This document shows positions 27,894-30,028 of a stretch of DNA of 30,028 nucleotides, piece after piece (positions within the stretch are counted from its first letter, which is position 1; each line of letters begins with the position of its first letter). This stretch comes from Blattamonas nauphoetae. Taxonomy: Eukaryota > Preaxostyla > Oxymonadida. Made by a program: the position numbers and the translations under genes. The notes beneath the pieces were generated by a model, which saw only the letters and a list, made by a program, of their open reading frames with translations, was not told where the DNA came from and did no database searches. The DNA lies in contig JARBJD010000598.1 in NCBI GenBank assembly GCA_033064195.1, forward strand, positions 1 to 30,028. Reading direction: 5' to 3'.

Positions 27894-28342
27894 TGTCAGT
27901 GCCTAAATTTGGACTGAGATCAAATTTCAACTCTTTTCCTTTGAGATTTTCTCATTATCACTTCATTAATCATGTTCAATTCACTTCTTGTTTTCACATA
28001 ATGCTCTTCAATATTTCAGACAGCTCTTATTTCCCAAAAACACGCACGATCACAATCACCAACACTTCTTTTTTCGATGTATTCCCTTCATTGACTTTAG
28101 TCAGTGAGAAAAAACCATCAAAGAAGACATAATAACGCATTATCGACTTGTTTTAATAATTATTGTTGTAGAACAAACTGAAACAGCAGCACCCAAAGTT
28201 TGCATTTTCATGATCTATGAAGTGACCATTTTCCTTTTTACTTTTTTTTCCATTCAAATATCATATATAAGAAGACTTTTTTGAAATGAAAGAAACGAAA
28301 TGGTATTGTAGGTATTTAGTGGGATCAGATCCGACTGGGATC
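27890..28342. other. 453-bp noncoding stretch bounded by an 11-bp direct repeat
   Basis: ACTGGGATCAA occurs at 27879-27889 and again at 28343-28353. Between them is A/T-rich sequence without a convincing gene; GGGATCA words cluster at the right end (28320-28353). I see no clear inverted termini. It may be a small insertion with the direct repeats as target duplication, or plain spacer before the integrase region. The short plus-strand frame at 27890-28132 is Ser/Phe-rich and unconvincing. Confidence 0.4.
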
Positions 28343-28374
28343 ACTGGGATCAAATCAGAAGCCTGCCCATTCCA

Positions 28375-29958
28375 GTGCAAAGACCAATAGCAATAGAACC
28401 ACCTGAAGATCTAATTATTCCTGGACTGAAGAGAAACTTGAAATCAATGGGGTTTGAATATGAATATCCAATGAAGGAGAGGAAGTTCGAAGAGGATGAT
28501 GAGGATGATGATGATGATGATGATGATGAAGATGATGATGATGACATTTTACCAATTTCACAGATGCAGGATCCAATAGAGAGAAATCCCTTCTTCACAC
28601 CAACCGTGTTCAACCACCCAGTGAGGGAGATCAGACAGAATGAACCGACGACACAGCAAGTACTCAATAAGTTGGGACGAATGAAAGGATTGTTTGATCA
28701 TCAACAGAGAAACGATTCAGAAGATGAACAGATCAAAGCTGAGAACTCAATAATGAATAATCAAAAGCAGATGGAACACTTTATTTCATCACACATTCTG
28801 GATGCAAATAAAATGAACAGAGACACTTTTGTTCGAGCCTCGATAAACAGAAAGATTGCGAACGAAGATCTTGACTTCATTCTGACTCACACAAAACAAA
28901 TCCCATTCGGAGGAAGATCATTTCAGGATTGGTATGAGGAATTTGATCACAGATGGAGTGTAGCACATCCGAGGAAAATCCAGAGAGAAAAAGGAAGTAA
29001 CGCAAGGATTATTGATCCACCAATGATTCCAAAAACAACGGAAAAAATAGTGAATCCATTTCGATCAAAAATGCAGTTCATGTCGAAAGCAATTACAGGT
29101 GATCCACAGAAGACATCTGACAGAAAGGTTCCACAGAATTGTGATCGACCATACTTTTCTCCCAAGAATGGATCATGGGAAATTGATCTCGTTTTTATCC
29201 AATCACCAACGTCGAAAACAATTGCTTCAGATATACCTCTTCATAAATTAACATGTACTAAATACCGCTAGTGATTTCGGTTCTACTTGGATGATGGAAA
29301 TCATGGAGCAAAGTCAAGACTGCAATCAACGATCTGATAAATCATCAGTAGAGTCAGCGTCAATAACATTCGTGGTGATGGGAGAAGCATGGACAAGTAG
29401 AGAAGCATCAGAGTTTTTCAAGGATCAGAATGTCAGCACATATTTCTAGCTCACCACTACAAATCCTGTAGGGTGTCGATCGTGATAAGAACAATCAGAG
29501 ATGGATTCCAAGACAAGTACGACTGGGTACAAATCATTCCTTGATGAATCAGATGGTGGAATACTACAGCAGCAATACATCAGAGCGTACTGGAACAAGT
29601 TCACTCCACAGCAGGCACAAAACAATCGTGAAATCGAAGCTCTGTATATCAGTTGAAGAACAAGTTAAAGAACATCCAAAGCAACAGATTACAGATGCTA
29701 TGGAAGTACAAGCCAGGAAACATTCCTACTAATTCACCTTGATTTGAGACAAGACTGTTGCCAAGTTTCAGAAGAAGCGTAGACAGTTTCAATTCGTGGG
29801 GAAATTCATCAGATACAAACTGGCAGTAATGTCATGCTTCTCTACTAGATGTCTCCTTGTCTGTCAAAGAGTTGTCTACGTTCCGATCCAACACGAAGTT
29901 TCATGCTGAGTCAATTGACGTAACTCCACAATTCATTGCTAGTTTAGTGGAAATCTAA
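28375..29958 (+). pseudogene. Polinton-type integrase remnant, broken
   Basis: The first part is a long coding stretch with an Asp/Glu-rich microsatellite-coded run, then charged helical sequence (NNQKQMEHFISSHILDANK), FGGRSFQDWYEEFDHRW, and near its end NGSWEIDLVFI, which fits the first catalytic Asp region of a retroviral-type (rve/DDE) integrase core. Downstream coding-like words (SREASEFFKDQNVSTYF, RTIRDGFQDKYDW, MVEYYSSNTSERTGTSS) fit the later core and tail. Polintons encode such an integrase to insert their DNA. The gene is broken, with several breaks, and cannot make a full enzyme, so this copy is probably immobile on its own. The assignment rests on the motif order, not a search. Confidence 0.7.
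28494..28552 (+). repeat. GAT/GAG microsatellite coding an acidic run
   Basis: About 18 near-perfect GAT/GAG/GAA triplets encode an Asp/Glu run within the integrase-region reading frame. Triplet slippage is the likely origin. The minus-strand poly-Ser frame over it is a shadow. Confidence 0.85.
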
Positions 29959-29978
29959 TCTCAAAAATGTTTCCAGAT

Positions 29979-29995
29979 ATTTTTATTTCATTTAA
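29979..29995 (+). promoter_or_regulatory. T-rich promoter-like motif at window edge
   Basis: ATATTTTTATTTCATTTAA then ATG at 29996. The motif matches the viral promoters and signals that another viral gene begins here, but the window ends too soon to describe it. Confidence 0.45.
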
Positions 29996-30028
29996 ATGTC
30001 ATCACTGAAATATTAGAACCGTTTGATC

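Larger units (their letters stand above)
22580..30028 (+). mobile_element. Polinton/Maverick-like element, replication/integration-side half
   Basis: This block carries gene X, a whole-looking protein-primed-type PolB, a small unknown protein and a broken retroviral-type integrase, all on the plus strand with the shared T-rich motif. The left border is the inverted-repeat arm; the right side runs out of the window just after a further promoter-like motif at 29979. It may be the same copy as 1-9816 in permuted order or a neighbouring copy. Confidence 0.8.

Noticed and set aside
28350-28667. Minus-strand poly-Ser frame
   Set aside because: It arises from the complement of the GAT/GAG microsatellite.
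1-30028. Non-standard genetic code (TAA/TAG as Gln, known in some oxymonads)
   Set aside because: PolB, capsid and fibre frames contain no in-frame TAA, TAG or TGA and end with different stop codons, so a standard code suffices.

Overview
This window is eukaryotic DNA, probably from a unicellular protist. It is dominated by a virus-like element of the Polinton/Maverick kind (integrating, protein-primed DNA viruses). The evidence is a very large family-B DNA polymerase with the protein-primed signature motifs, a double-jelly-roll-type major capsid protein with a second diverged paralogue, a fibre-like protein with an S74 self-cleaving chaperone domain, and an integrase remnant. A short T-rich motif sits directly before almost every viral start codon. 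Viral genes use TAA, TAG and TGA as stops and show no introns. Coding-like fragments inside the DNA transposons do appear to carry short GT-AG introns, as expected of a nuclear protist genome. An anaerobic excavate such as an oxymonad is one possibility, but I cannot prove the host from sequence alone.

Layout. 1-9816 is the capsid-side half of the element: a broken gene of unknown function split by a DNA transposon (1230-3421), two short 'MAPG' proteins, the capsid protein, its paralogue, a small beta-rich protein, and on the minus strand the S74 fibre. 22580-30028 is the replication-side half: a small two-repeat protein (gene X), PolB, an unknown 144-residue protein, and a broken integrase. 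Packaging ATPase and maturation protease genes are not visible here.

Between the two halves (9658-22735) lies a giant imperfect inverted repeat centred near 14474. Its arms match at strongly reduced identity but stay in register for about 1.3 kb on each side. The outer ends of the arms carry near-identical copies of the start of gene X. This is what is expected where the two terminal inverted repeats of Polinton-type genomes meet, either in two adjacent copies or in a head-to-tail or circular form. Each arm was later hit by a separate DNA transposon (10875-13508 and 17772-22578). The right arm also holds a degenerate tandem array of about 140-bp units (15873-17750).

Three non-autonomous DNA transposons are nested in the viral DNA. 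All have terminal inverted repeats and target duplications best read as 9 bp, which fits the Mutator (MULE) superfamily. None shows a recognisable transposase; instead they carry coding-like fragments, as Pack-MULEs do. As a viral unit, polymerase and integrase would replicate and insert the genome, the capsid, MAPG and fibre genes would build the particle, and the T-rich motif would drive all of them. Several genes look whole (PolB, gene X, main capsid, fibre), whereas the integrase, second capsid paralogue and others are broken, so this copy is a partly decayed fossil of moderate to young age.
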